In this document: positions 26,223 to 35,165 of the stretch, in pieces | How the letters are laid out: every line of letters starts with the position of its first letter | How positions within the stretch are numbered: position 1 is the first letter of the stretch | Assembly (NCBI GenBank): GCA_024697065.1 | Contig: JAILGE010000028.1 | Location: 1-64,000, forward strand | DNA length: 64,000 bases | Origin: Lachnospiraceae bacterium | GTDB lineage: Bacteria > Bacillota > Clostridia > Lachnospirales > Lachnospiraceae | Reading direction: 5' to 3' | Position numbers and translations under genes: made by a program | Notes under the pieces: model-generated | What the model was told of the DNA's origin: nothing | The model's input: only the letters and a program-made list of their open reading frames with translations | The model's database searches: none

Positions 26223-27230
26223 CTATCCGTGCAGTTTATTATATGTTCCTTCAAACATGCTGAGCACTTTATAAAAGGGATAACCCATCGCAAAAGCTTT
26301 CATCCTGAGCCTCTTGGCTGCAGGCCACTTTTCTTTCTTAAAGTACTCATTATATATTTCAAAGAACCATTCTCTTGTTTCTCTCTTGCCTGTCTTATCC
26401 TGTGCCGCTTCATAGAATCGTATCGCAGAATAGATATTCAGATTCAGTTCTTTTAAATACAATTCCTTCTCATCATGCTCCCGGAAGAACTCCAGTTTGC
26501 CTGCTCCCGCTTCTCTTGCGGCCCTGTAATTCCTGTCGGCATTTTTATTCATTATACTGTCCTTACGCTGCCTGTAGAAATACATTGCCTCATCGATCAC
26601 TGCGACTTTTCCGGCCTTATATATAAGCTTATATGTCGTATATCCGTCTTCGAAGATCTTTCCCTTCGGATAGCGGATCTTATCATCATCAAAGAACAGG
26701 TCCCTCAGATAAAGCTTATTCCATGCCACCATGCACTCGCCCATTTTTCCCGGCTCGTAGAAAAGCATTTCGGCTTCTTTGTTTGATCTGACTTTTATCT
26801 CGGTCTTGCTGTTATCCTTATCGATTTCTCCAAACTCATCTTTTGAATATACGCTCTCCGCAGGTATCTCTTTGAATCCGCACCATACAAGATGCGCTCC
26901 CGTCCTGTCTGCGGCATCCGCCAGCTTCTTTATCATATCCGGAGATGCATAATCATCCGAATCTATAAAGACTATCCATTTACCCTGTGCGATCTCTATA
27001 CCCGCATTCCTTGCATCCGACAGCCCGCCGTTTTTCTTGTGTATCACTTTTATGCGCCTATCCGATGCGGCATAAGCATCACACATCTCCGGACATTTAT
27101 CTGTTGAGCCGTCATCCACAAGGATTATTTCTATATTATTATATGTCTGATCCAGAATACTGCGCATGCAGTCATCCAGATATTCTTCCACTTTATAAAC
27201 AGGAATTATTACACTGATAAGATCATTCAT
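26223..27230 (-). CDS. Glycosyltransferase family 2
   Basis: A GT-A enzyme of about 335 residues with LISVIIPVYKVEEYLDDCM, LVDDGSTDKCPEMCD and WIVFIDSDDYASPDM. Middle residues include IFEDGYTTYKLIYKAG, the position of the catalytic base region. The C-terminal 80 residues are basic and helical. I prefer the ATG at 27230; a GTG at 27239 is possible. Either way the start overlaps the stop of the preceding gene. Confidence 0.87.
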   Translation of the reverse strand: MNDLISVIIPVYKVEEYLDDCMRSILDQTYNNIEIILVDDGSTDKCPEMCDAYAASDRRIKVIHKKNGGLSDARNAGIEIAQGKWIVFIDSDDYASPDMIKKLADAADRTGAHLVWCGFKEIPAESVYSKDEFGEIDKDNSKTEIKVRSNKEAEMLFYEPGKMGECMVAWNKLYLRDLFFDDDKIRYPKGKIFEDGYTTYKLIYKAGKVAVIDEAMYFYRQRKDSIMNKNADRNYRAAREAGAGKLEFFREHDEKELYLKELNLNIYSAIRFYEAAQDKTGKRETREWFFEIYNEYFKKEKWPAAKRLRMKAFAMGYPFYKVLSMFEGTYNKLHG

Positions 27231-28215
27231 ATCTTTCACACATATCCAGGAGATGAACCGGTGAGAACTCTCCGTTATATACAGCAGCCGGCATTTCCTT
27301 TCTGATCATAGCTATCATATCCTCACCGATGGCATCCACATCATCCGGCACAAATATCTGCTCACTGTCATACAGCCGCATATTTTTTACCTGCTTATTA
27401 TCCGAGAGGAGCTTCTTGCCCATTGAAACTGCCTCAAAATATCTGAGCGTCACTCCACCGCTGTAGTAACCTGTGAGATCGATAAGGCATCTGCTGCCCT
27501 TTGCTCTCCTTAATACCTCTTCGTATGGAATAGGTTCGTTGTATGTGATACCAGACAGTTCTTTACCCGTGATCTCCGTGTAACATATTCCCATCTGCAC
27601 TTTCAGTCCGGCATCCGTAAGCTGTCTGTAGATACTCTCTGCTCTGGCGCGTCTCCCGCCATCTGTCCCCCAGAAAAACGCATCTGTTTCGACAGGCACA
27701 TCCCCATCCGTCTGCGGGGTCGAATAATAACAGTCAAAAAGATCGAATCCGAAGCTGTCAGCATCTTCCGGAGAAAATGTAAACACTCTGTCAAAGATAC
27801 CTTTACGTGCAGCATTTACGGCATCAGCCGCATAAACGGAATCATGCTTATCCACAAGATACAAGAACAGTTTAGCCTTATATCTTTCCTTCCACCTCTT
27901 TAAAGTGGCCGGTTCATAATAAACCATTGCCAGATTGCTGAAGATGAGTGCAAGTGTCTCTCCCGGGTGAGCCGCAGCTGCCGCTTCCACTTTCATCTCC
28001 GCATCTGCTGCATACTTTCCCCATATACCTTTAAAAGGAGCAGGCGCATTTCTGTTAAGGCCACGCTTATGATGAAATTCCCAAAGCTTTGATCTGCTCT
28101 CGGGAATATGGGGAATGATACCCGTGACCTCAGATCTGCCCGGGATATCCGCATCCGCCATCAATGTATCAAATAATGGATTCTTTTCTCCGCCTGTAAA
28201 AACAATAAAATACAT
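27223..28215 (-). CDS. Putative GT-B glycosyltransferase, CgeB-like
   Basis: A 330-residue protein without a clear hit to the common GT families by eye. The C-terminal half has GIFDRVFTFSPEDADSFGFDL, then YYSGGVTLRYFEAVSMGKKLLSDN and a YDSEQIFVPDD strand. This resembles CgeB or lipopolysaccharide-type GT-B transferases, in which Gly-rich and Arg-Glu residues bind the nucleotide sugar. The N-terminus is Ala-rich. It sits between two GT2 genes in the cluster, overlapping one, which supports a sugar-transfer role. Confidence 0.6.
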   Translation of the reverse strand: MYFIVFTGGEKNPLFDTLMADADIPGRSEVTGIIPHIPESRSKLWEFHHKRGLNRNAPAPFKGIWGKYAADAEMKVEAAAAAHPGETLALIFSNLAMVYYEPATLKRWKERYKAKLFLYLVDKHDSVYAADAVNAARKGIFDRVFTFSPEDADSFGFDLFDCYYSTPQTDGDVPVETDAFFWGTDGGRRARAESIYRQLTDAGLKVQMGICYTEITGKELSGITYNEPIPYEEVLRRAKGSRCLIDLTGYYSGGVTLRYFEAVSMGKKLLSDNKQVKNMRLYDSEQIFVPDDVDAIGEDMIAMIRKEMPAAVYNGEFSPVHLLDMCERYE

Positions 28216-28224
28216 TCAAATGTC

Positions 28225-29208
28225 CTAAAACTTACCCATTGCTTTCTTAAGCACTCTGCTGCATCTTGCTTTCAAATGTCCGGCTTTTCCGTTCCGCAGG
28301 CTTTCCTTTATCCACTTACCATTCATCCTGTAAACATCCAGGGCTTCCGTGATATTATGATCCACCGCGGTTGTATAGAAGGGTTCCAGATTTTCGATCT
28401 TAAGCTCATCTCTGTGATTGCAGAGATATTTAAGATCCGGGTAATGTCTGGTATCACTGAGCTTCTTTAACTCAGGTGCCAGCTCTCGCTCTACACTGTA
28501 TCCGATCATATTGGATGCGCTTCTCTTAAGCAGGTCTATGGCACTCCATGAGGATCCTTCCACCTGTCTGTAATCTCCCATGGATTCCGGCAGGTAATAC
28601 ATCTTCCCAAAGCGCATGAGCCAAAACATTATATTATTATCATCAAAGGAAACCTTAAGTCTCCCTTCAGGTTTATGATCTTTATATATATTCCTGAACA
28701 TCACTGCATTCGACTGCAGGAACATTGTTGTCCAGTATTCATCAAGTTCTATCTTTCTCTCGGTCTTTGCATTTGAAAGCGGCATGCGTCTTCCGTCCTC
28801 ATATGCCAGATCCAGATTATGTGCGCATAAAATACAATCCCTGTTTTCCGGTGCATCCAGGATCTTCACCATCTTATCGATCCTGTGCTTATCCGTATAA
28901 TAATCATCTCCGTCCAGGAAAGAGCAATATTCTCCCCTCGCTTCTTCAAGGAGCTTCAATCTGTTAGCCGCAGATCTCTCCACCCTGTTGTATTTTACAT
29001 TTTTATCCCTGGGGGTCTCCAAAAGCCGGATATCCCTGTCCGGGTATCTCGCAATGATATCTCTTACGATACCGGCAGTACCGTCTTCGGATCCATCGTC
29101 TCCCACCAGTATCTCAACAGCTGTATTCGTTTCCTGCGAGATAACACTCTCAAGAGTCTGCTCTATATATTTTTCAAGATCATAAGTAGTGATAAGTATA
29201 CTTACCAT
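28225..29208 (-). CDS. Glycosyltransferase family 2
   Basis: A 327-residue GT-A enzyme: MVSILITTYDLEKYIEQTLE, LVGDDGSEDGT and CSFLDGDDYYTD. The start at 29208 is better spaced from AAGGG than an ATG three codons earlier, and it avoids running into the upstream gene. The C-terminal third (from about 230) is helical and ends in basic residues. The sugar is unknown. Confidence 0.87.
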   Translation of the reverse strand: MVSILITTYDLEKYIEQTLESVISQETNTAVEILVGDDGSEDGTAGIVRDIIARYPDRDIRLLETPRDKNVKYNRVERSAANRLKLLEEARGEYCSFLDGDDYYTDKHRIDKMVKILDAPENRDCILCAHNLDLAYEDGRRMPLSNAKTERKIELDEYWTTMFLQSNAVMFRNIYKDHKPEGRLKVSFDDNNIMFWLMRFGKMYYLPESMGDYRQVEGSSWSAIDLLKRSASNMIGYSVERELAPELKKLSDTRHYPDLKYLCNHRDELKIENLEPFYTTAVDHNITEALDVYRMNGKWIKESLRNGKAGHLKARCSRVLKKAMGKF

Positions 29209-29209
29209 T

Positions 29210-30481
29210 TCATACACCCTTGAGCTTATACTTCATTGCACTTATGGACGGTATGAATCTGAGCCCGATGCCGAATCGCAAAGCTCTTATCATCATCCTG
29301 ATCCACTTACCGTCATTGGAATAATTCCCCTGAGGCTTCACGTAGCGGGCATCCCGCCCGGCTATCACATCATCTAACATCTGATCCCATTCTTTGATGA
29401 TATCAGCGGCTTCGAACCTGTCCTTAAAAGTATCGCGGGCATTCTTACCCATTTTGTCATTAAACTCCCTGTTCTGCAAAAGCTTTACGACACTGTCCGC
29501 AAATTCTTTATCATTCTTAAATAAGAGTCCTGTCCTGCCATGGCTTACCGTATCCAAAAGCCCGTGCTTTTTCTTTGATACGACGGGAATACCGTGAAGC
29601 TCCATCTCCACAGCACTTAAACAGAATGTCTCATCAGACGCGGCAGGATTGACAACCCCCACCGCCGTATCTGCGAAGATCCGCTTCCTGCCTGCATTAT
29701 CAAGCAGCCCGCAAAACTCAACATTTTTTAATATATTCCCCTCGCTGTCCGTCAGATATCTCATAAAAGAATCTTCATATCCGCTCTCAGCGATCCCGAA
29801 TTTTCCAAGTTCCGCATTCCTGCTGTAGAGCCTTCCGGTACCTATGACCCTTAATCCTGCATCAGGCACCTTTTCAAGGATCTGCGGCCAAACCTTCGCC
29901 AACAGATGAAAATTCTTAGCAGGTACGAGAGACCCCACATAAGTTACATTCTTTCCGAAGTCAGACTTTCTCTCTCCCAGGCATTCCGCCGTATTCATCA
30001 TATTGAAGATGAACGCAGACTTCCTTATGATGTCATCATCCATATAGGAATCATATTCTTCTCTTCCCACAAAGATGACACGCTTGACATTCCCGCAGGA
30101 TACTATAGCCCTTGCTTCCGGATAGTGAATATAATTATGCGCCCATGGGATATCCGCAACACCGGTGGCAGTTATCTTCTCATACCAGGACAGATCTCTG
30201 TTGACATGATGGATGAATACTTCCGTTTTATCTGTCTTTAATCTTTCCAACAGATCATCTTCCGATGATACCATCACCCCTTCTGTACCTTCGGGAAGGA
30301 TATTCTCGCTATAGTGATATATCCTGACCCGGTACTTATCCCCGTAATACTTCTTTAAATACGTGGCAAGCATCACAAAGAGATATTCGGATCCGCCTAT
30401 TCCGGGATTTCCCTGCTCCGGATGAGCCAGATCCAATCCGGTAAAATTATTATCATGAAGTTCTATCCCTATGATATGCAT
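29210..30481 (-). CDS. Glycosyltransferase family 4
   Basis: A 423-residue GT-B enzyme. It begins MHIIGIELHDNNFTGLDLAH, with the GGSEYLFVML turn of the acceptor domain. The donor half has VTYVGSLVPAKNFHLLAKVWPQIL and the NPAASDETFCLSAVEMELHGIPVV block with its conserved glutamates. Unusually long for a cluster GT4, with a 50-residue C-terminal tail. Its start overlaps the end of the SDR gene by 13 bases. Confidence 0.87.
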   Translation of the reverse strand: MHIIGIELHDNNFTGLDLAHPEQGNPGIGGSEYLFVMLATYLKKYYGDKYRVRIYHYSENILPEGTEGVMVSSEDDLLERLKTDKTEVFIHHVNRDLSWYEKITATGVADIPWAHNYIHYPEARAIVSCGNVKRVIFVGREEYDSYMDDDIIRKSAFIFNMMNTAECLGERKSDFGKNVTYVGSLVPAKNFHLLAKVWPQILEKVPDAGLRVIGTGRLYSRNAELGKFGIAESGYEDSFMRYLTDSEGNILKNVEFCGLLDNAGRKRIFADTAVGVVNPAASDETFCLSAVEMELHGIPVVSKKKHGLLDTVSHGRTGLLFKNDKEFADSVVKLLQNREFNDKMGKNARDTFKDRFEAADIIKEWDQMLDDVIAGRDARYVKPQGNYSNDGKWIRMMIRALRFGIGLRFIPSISAMKYKLKGV

Positions 30482-31212
30482 ATCTTCCGATTTGTCCCGT
30501 TCTCTTTAAAGTCTGCGGAAAGCATCTCATCCATGGTCTCAAAAAGGTCCGACGGCACAAGGAGCTTTCCGTTTTTGTATAAAGACATCTCCCTGACCTT
30601 CGGATCCAGCTTATCTAAAAAAGAAGTATCCATCATTTCCGGAGATATGCCGTTTATCATAAGATTTCCGCCACCATATTCTGCTGCCGCAGCCTTCATG
30701 GCTCCAAGCAAAGCATATTTTGCCACCACATAGTCTGTCATGAATTTCGGAGGCATATCATCCGCTACATAGCTTGTAAGCATCACAAGCGCCCTTGCAT
30801 TTTCTCTCTTCTTCATAAGCGGAAAGAATTCCTTTGCAAGGAGCAGAAAGCTTTCTGCCTGTACCGCAAAAGATCTCTCGACTCTTTGCAGATCCAGCTC
30901 CTTTAATCTCATATATTCAAATTTAAGTGCAGGAAAAAACAGAAAGTTATCTATATCATACCCTCCGGATCTGATGTTCTCTATCATGGCACCAACCTGT
31001 CCGGGGTCAGATAAGTCTGCCCTGAGATCTGTGATACGGACTTCGGGGTATGATCTTTTAAGCTCATCAAACCTTCCCTGTCTTGAAAATGAATGGGCGA
31101 GGACAGTGATCCCCGCCGGATTATTCTTCACCAGGTGACCGATATATTCGGTACACACATCGGATGATGCGCCTATACAAAGATATGTTTTTTTAGAATC
31201 CAATCCACTCAT
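30469..31212 (-). CDS. Short-chain dehydrogenase/reductase, FabG-like, altered cofactor motif
   Basis: A 247-residue classical-SDR-length protein. The active-site Ser (MLTSYVA) and YVVAK motif are present, so catalysis is plausible. The cofactor loop, normally TGxxxGIG, reads IGASSDVC: the last Gly is Cys, which is unusual. It lies 14 bases after a MaoC-type hydratase and close to an acyl carrier protein and FkbH homologue. I infer a 3-oxoacyl-ACP reductase-type step in making an acyl substituent, rather than sugar oxidation. The start is the ATG at 31212; a TTG four codons earlier is possible. Confidence 0.75.
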   Translation of the reverse strand: MSGLDSKKTYLCIGASSDVCTEYIGHLVKNNPAGITVLAHSFSRQGRFDELKRSYPEVRITDLRADLSDPGQVGAMIENIRSGGYDIDNFLFFPALKFEYMRLKELDLQRVERSFAVQAESFLLLAKEFFPLMKKRENARALVMLTSYVADDMPPKFMTDYVVAKYALLGAMKAAAAEYGGGNLMINGISPEMMDTSFLDKLDPKVREMSLYKNGKLLVPSDLFETMDEMLSADFKENGTNRKICIS

Positions 31213-31225
31213 AGAACCTGACAAC

Positions 31226-31642
31226 CTACTCTGTAAGCATTGCCTGTATCGTTGCCTGAGATACTTTTACTCCGTTCTGGTTGACCACCACGGCCTTAAC
31301 CTTTATCATCTTCACTGCTTCATGAACCTCTTCCACGGTTCCCATTACAGTGAGCGTATCACCAATGTAAACAGGCGCATGAAATCTGGATCTGACTTCC
31401 TGGAGGATGCAATTCTCACCGGGAAGATAAACTCCCGCAAGTCTCGAATAAAGAGAAGAAGTCAGCATGCCATAGACAAGCCTTCCCTCATATCCCTTTG
31501 ATCTCGCATATTCATCATCCAGATGCATCGGATTGGTATCCCCACTGATCTCTGTGAAGTCATTTTGCATCTTCTCCGTTACCATTACAGTAAAGGATTC
31601 TGTCATTCCGATCTGCATATCGCCAATCTTGTAATGTTTCAT
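31226..31642 (-). CDS. MaoC-like (R)-specific enoyl hydratase
   Basis: A 138-residue single hot-dog-fold protein of the PhaJ/MaoC group. The catalytic Asp-His pair lies in FTEISGDTNPMHLDDEYA, the hydratase-2 motif. Such enzymes hydrate 2-enoyl-thioesters to (R)-3-hydroxyacyl-thioesters, or the reverse. AAGGA precedes the start. Between the ACP and SDR genes it completes a small acyl-thioester module. Dedicated hydratases inside surface-polysaccharide clusters are uncommon. Confidence 0.85.
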   Translation of the reverse strand: MKHYKIGDMQIGMTESFTVMVTEKMQNDFTEISGDTNPMHLDDEYARSKGYEGRLVYGMLTSSLYSRLAGVYLPGENCILQEVRSRFHAPVYIGDTLTVMGTVEEVHEAVKMIKVKAVVVNQNGVKVSQATIQAMLTE

Positions 31643-31664
31643 TTTGAAATCCTTCTCACCCGGT

Positions 31665-31907
31665 CTAACCTATGTTCTGTGAAATGATATCGAGCATCTC
31701 GCCCACGTCCTTCATTCCGACTACATCCTTCATCTTGAATTTAAAACCGAAGGCATTCTCGATCTCGGAAACCAGCGTGATATGCATGAGAGAATCCCAA
31801 TCTTCGATATCCTTTGCCGTAGTAGTCTCCGTCACAACGATGCTGTCATCATCAAATACTTCATGAAAAACTTCATTTACTTTGCTTAAAATCTCTTCCC
31901 TTGTCAT
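31665..31907 (-). CDS. Acyl carrier protein
   Basis: An 80-residue ACP. The phosphopantetheine site is DWDSLMHITL with Ser39, followed by the usual acidic helix. GGAGG seven bases before the ATG at 31907 sets the start; an upstream in-frame ATG at 31937 lacks a site. It is too far from any fatty-acid synthesis operon to be the housekeeping AcpP and lies two genes from an FkbH homologue, whose known partners are dedicated ACPs that receive glyceryl groups. Confidence 0.9.
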   Translation of the reverse strand: MTREEILSKVNEVFHEVFDDDSIVVTETTTAKDIEDWDSLMHITLVSEIENAFGFKFKMKDVVGMKDVGEMLDIISQNIG

Positions 31908-31945
31908 GATCATTCCTCCAAAGGATAATTTTACCATAAAATCCC

Positions 31946-33436
31946 TTATTTTTCACGCTTCCAGAAGCCATCCGGCCCTTCCGTATAGCCCTCAAAAAGC
32001 ACAGGATCCAGATCTTCGTCCAGATCAACGGGATAGACGGATACCCTGTCATAATCCCTTAGCAATGCGGCATCTTCTTCCCATACTGTCCTGTATCCCC
32101 TGTCGCGAAGATAGAACTCCGCCCAGCCGTCTCTTCCGTATTCATCAATGATATCCGAAGGGCGCTCCAATATGACCAATACCTCAGCGGGATCCACATC
32201 CACTTCCTCATCATGAATATCCTCGGCATCCTCACCGTCAACGATATATTCCGTATATGCATATTTGAATTCCTTAGCTCCGCAGAGGATCATCACACAT
32301 ATCACAGGTACAGGAGCAAGAAGACTTATCCATCCCGCATCCTTCTTTATCTTACCCGCTATTCCCTCTGCCAGGGCATACAGCGCCAACGCCTCCGTCA
32401 TCTGAAGTGCCGGCATTATAACAGTGAAATACCTCTGCACAAAGAGTCCGCCGCTCCTGCTTATAACGACACTGTAGATCAGTACGGCAGCAAATATCAA
32501 TATCACAAGAACCGAGAGCATGGCCGCCAGTCTGACATCACCGGTCTTTCGTTTTGATATGATGACAAACAATATATATATGATCATCATCAATGCGATA
32601 AACAAAGTAAGTGCGGGAATATGTCCGCATATGGAATTAACCGTTCCGAATATCTCCCTGATGCCCGGCACATCCACCCAAAAAGAATCGATATTCCTGC
32701 GTTTCATGGTCATGGCGCTTATGACCCACGCACCGCAGAGGGCCAACGGGATCATATATACCGCAATGATCTCCGCGAAGCTTCTTCCCTTCTTTCTTTT
32801 TATCCGCATAAAGAGCTCAACCGCAAAAAGTTCTGCCGCAAATAACACTCCGAAATAATGCGTAAATGAAAGTAAAAGCAGTGAGACTGAATAACCCGTC
32901 AGTTCCCCTGCGCGCTTTTCATCCGCCTGTGCCTCCTTTCCGGCTCCAAGCTCCGGGATCCTCGGTATGAACTGCATAAGTGTCACAGATGCGAGCATAT
33001 ACAAAAGCGCATAAGCTCTCAGTTCATTGATAACGGACTTTACCGCAAAGGGATTTGCAAATGCAAAGAAAACAAAGAGCAGTCCTGCCCTGTCATTCCC
33101 CGTAACCTTTTTTAAGACTCCTGTCAGGCAAAGAACGCCTGTGATATAAAAGATCAGATTAGGAAAAAGAAGAAAGCCCTCTGTATGCGGCACTATCCTG
33201 TACCAGAACCAGAGTATGACATCATACAACGGAAGATTTGTCACCTCATCCGTAAGAAAGATATGCAAAAGTTCACCCAGTGATCTGGGAAGACGTACAA
33301 AAGATATGGTGCAAAGCTCATCGTACCAGAATGTGTAATCCTGATAGTGAGTGACTACCGATAGCATAAATATGACCGCAAGGGCTATGATAATTATTCC
33401 CTCCGCGGATAATTTCAGATTTCTTTTAGCTGACAT
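31946..33436 (-). CDS. GT-C/GT39-like membrane glycosyltransferase
   Basis: A protein of about 496 residues with ten or more hydrophobic helices. After the first helix the loop carries FWYDELCTISFVRL, with the Asp-Glu pair that marks GT-C enzymes using polyprenyl-phosphate sugars at the outer face. A soluble C-terminal domain (from about 400) is Asp/Glu-rich. The start is ATG 33436 or GTG 33445; both overlap the end of the FkbH gene. It could add a side-chain sugar outside the cell. No Wzy is seen, so I considered a polymerase role, but the DE loop favours GT-C. Confidence 0.75.
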   Translation of the reverse strand: MSAKRNLKLSAEGIIIIALAVIFMLSVVTHYQDYTFWYDELCTISFVRLPRSLGELLHIFLTDEVTNLPLYDVILWFWYRIVPHTEGFLLFPNLIFYITGVLCLTGVLKKVTGNDRAGLLFVFFAFANPFAVKSVINELRAYALLYMLASVTLMQFIPRIPELGAGKEAQADEKRAGELTGYSVSLLLLSFTHYFGVLFAAELFAVELFMRIKRKKGRSFAEIIAVYMIPLALCGAWVISAMTMKRRNIDSFWVDVPGIREIFGTVNSICGHIPALTLFIALMMIIYILFVIISKRKTGDVRLAAMLSVLVILIFAAVLIYSVVISRSGGLFVQRYFTVIMPALQMTEALALYALAEGIAGKIKKDAGWISLLAPVPVICVMILCGAKEFKYAYTEYIVDGEDAEDIHDEEVDVDPAEVLVILERPSDIIDEYGRDGWAEFYLRDRGYRTVWEEDAALLRDYDRVSVYPVDLDEDLDPVLFEGYTEGPDGFWKREK

Positions 33437-35144
33437 ATGTTTCACGCATCACAAAGCTGTTTACATCGCACAGGTACTTTCCTTCCCCCAGATCCTCGAA
33501 TCCCATGCGGGAATAGATATCCTTTACCATGGCATTCTTGGCCGAAGGGATGTACTCAGCTTTCAGTTTCCCGATCCCTGCTTCCTTCACCGCATTTACC
33601 ATTGAATTGATTATATATTCTTCCATGGTGCGCTTCAGGACCCGACAGCTCATAAACCAGTTTTCCACGAAAGCACTGTCAGCTTCCTTTTTGATCACTG
33701 CCACACTGATCAGTCCGTGGTCTCCGAACTTATCTTTCAAAGTAAAGTAAAGCGTGATATATGAAGGATCTCCGGCAAGCGCCTTTATCTCGTCTGCCGT
33801 ATAACGCACAGTCCTGAGATTAAACTGATTGGAGCGCTGTGACAGCTCCGCTATCCTGGGATAATGGAAGGTATCAAAGGGACCTGCGTACGCTTCCATC
33901 TCCAGATCCTTTAAATAATCCTTATAATCTGAGAATGCCGCCTGAGACTTAACGCGTTTTGCCTCAGCCTGATACTGCTTAGTCCTTACACCGTCATCCG
34001 CCACAAATGATATGGTCTCAAAAAGATCCAGACCTTTCAAATATGCGAGATATTCAGCCGGATCTTCCGGAAGCTCCGGTACCGTGATCTCCGGGATCAT
34101 GCTCTTTACAAGATTTCTCTCAAACGGATTGTCATCAAGAAATACAAAGCTGTCCATTCCGAGATTGAGTATCTCTCTTATCTTTCTGATATTAGAAGCC
34201 TTATCTTCCCAATTGGCTATGAAGCATGCTATATCATCGAGTCTGAGCACCATATCGGGATGCTTCTCAAAGGGCTCCTTTGCCTTATCCTCATCATTCT
34301 TGCTGCATACCGCCAGGATTATCCCGCGCTTTGTAAGCTCCTTAAGCCACAGCTGGAAATCCCTGAAAGCTCTCCCTATACCGAGCTCTCCTATCTCGAT
34401 GCCTTCCAGTCCGTCATCTCCTATGACACCGCCCCAGAGAGTATTATCAAGATCAAGGACAACGCACTTCTTTATCTTTGCTCTGAGAGCATTTATTATC
34501 TTCATTACTTCATCGGATATATAAACCAGCATTTCCGTCGAGTAAGGGAGCCTCGCAGCATAATACATTTTATTATCCTTAAATGCGCTGTCTCCGTATT
34601 TTGCTTTAAGTACATTCAGGTCACAGATAAATACTCCCGTATCCGAAGCCGCATTTTGCATCAATAAAAGATTTAATTTACGAACCTGAAATAAAAATGA
34701 TGATTCCACGGAATTAGCATAATTACCGAAGATCCTGTCGTCACTTTCCGGAAAATTAAACTGAATGATCTTTGCGCCCCCTGCGTTTGACCTGATATGA
34801 TCCCAGTATCCTCTGATCTCTTCCATCTTCCTGTCAGCGAAGTCACATCTCTCTTCCATCGCCGTCATGCAGTAAGCTTCATAGAGCTTTTCCGTGCACA
34901 TATCTATCAATATCGCTTCGGGCCTGTGTCCATAGAGTTCCGAATCCGGATCCATAAGCTGGGCACGTATCTCATCATAATCAGCATCGAAGAGTACGAG
35001 ATCCATACCATATTCATAAGCCTGTCCGCGCAAAGCCGTTGCCAGATGCTGTGTTGCGCAGTCCCCGGTAACGGCAAAACGATATTCAGGTAATCCGGAC
35101 ATATCTTTTTTCAGATTTTTCTTTAATTTCAGAAATGAAGCCAT
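33426..35144 (-). CDS. FkbH-like HAD-IIIC protein, glyceryl- or acyl-ACP loading
   Basis: A 572-residue three-part protein. Residues 1-210 are an SGNH-like N-terminal domain (FAVTGDCATQHLATALRG). A HAD phosphatase core follows, with CVVLDLDNTLWGGVIGDDG at about residue 225-243, SKNDEDKA, and FLDDNPFERNLV. The C-terminal part from about 430 is GNAT-like (NRTM-type LRTVRYTADEIKAL region). FkbH-type proteins take 1,3-bisphosphoglycerate and load D-glycerate onto an ACP thiol (established for polyketide extender units). An ACP, hydratase, SDR and MBOAT acyltransferase flank it, so it likely starts acyl-ACP formation for glycan decoration. The acyl group itself is inferred. Confidence 0.85.
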   Translation of the reverse strand: MASFLKLKKNLKKDMSGLPEYRFAVTGDCATQHLATALRGQAYEYGMDLVLFDADYDEIRAQLMDPDSELYGHRPEAILIDMCTEKLYEAYCMTAMEERCDFADRKMEEIRGYWDHIRSNAGGAKIIQFNFPESDDRIFGNYANSVESSFLFQVRKLNLLLMQNAASDTGVFICDLNVLKAKYGDSAFKDNKMYYAARLPYSTEMLVYISDEVMKIINALRAKIKKCVVLDLDNTLWGGVIGDDGLEGIEIGELGIGRAFRDFQLWLKELTKRGIILAVCSKNDEDKAKEPFEKHPDMVLRLDDIACFIANWEDKASNIRKIREILNLGMDSFVFLDDNPFERNLVKSMIPEITVPELPEDPAEYLAYLKGLDLFETISFVADDGVRTKQYQAEAKRVKSQAAFSDYKDYLKDLEMEAYAGPFDTFHYPRIAELSQRSNQFNLRTVRYTADEIKALAGDPSYITLYFTLKDKFGDHGLISVAVIKKEADSAFVENWFMSCRVLKRTMEEYIINSMVNAVKEAGIGKLKAEYIPSAKNAMVKDIYSRMGFEDLGEGKYLCDVNSFVMRETYVS

Positions 35145-35165
35145 GATGATCTTAGTCTTCCTTTA

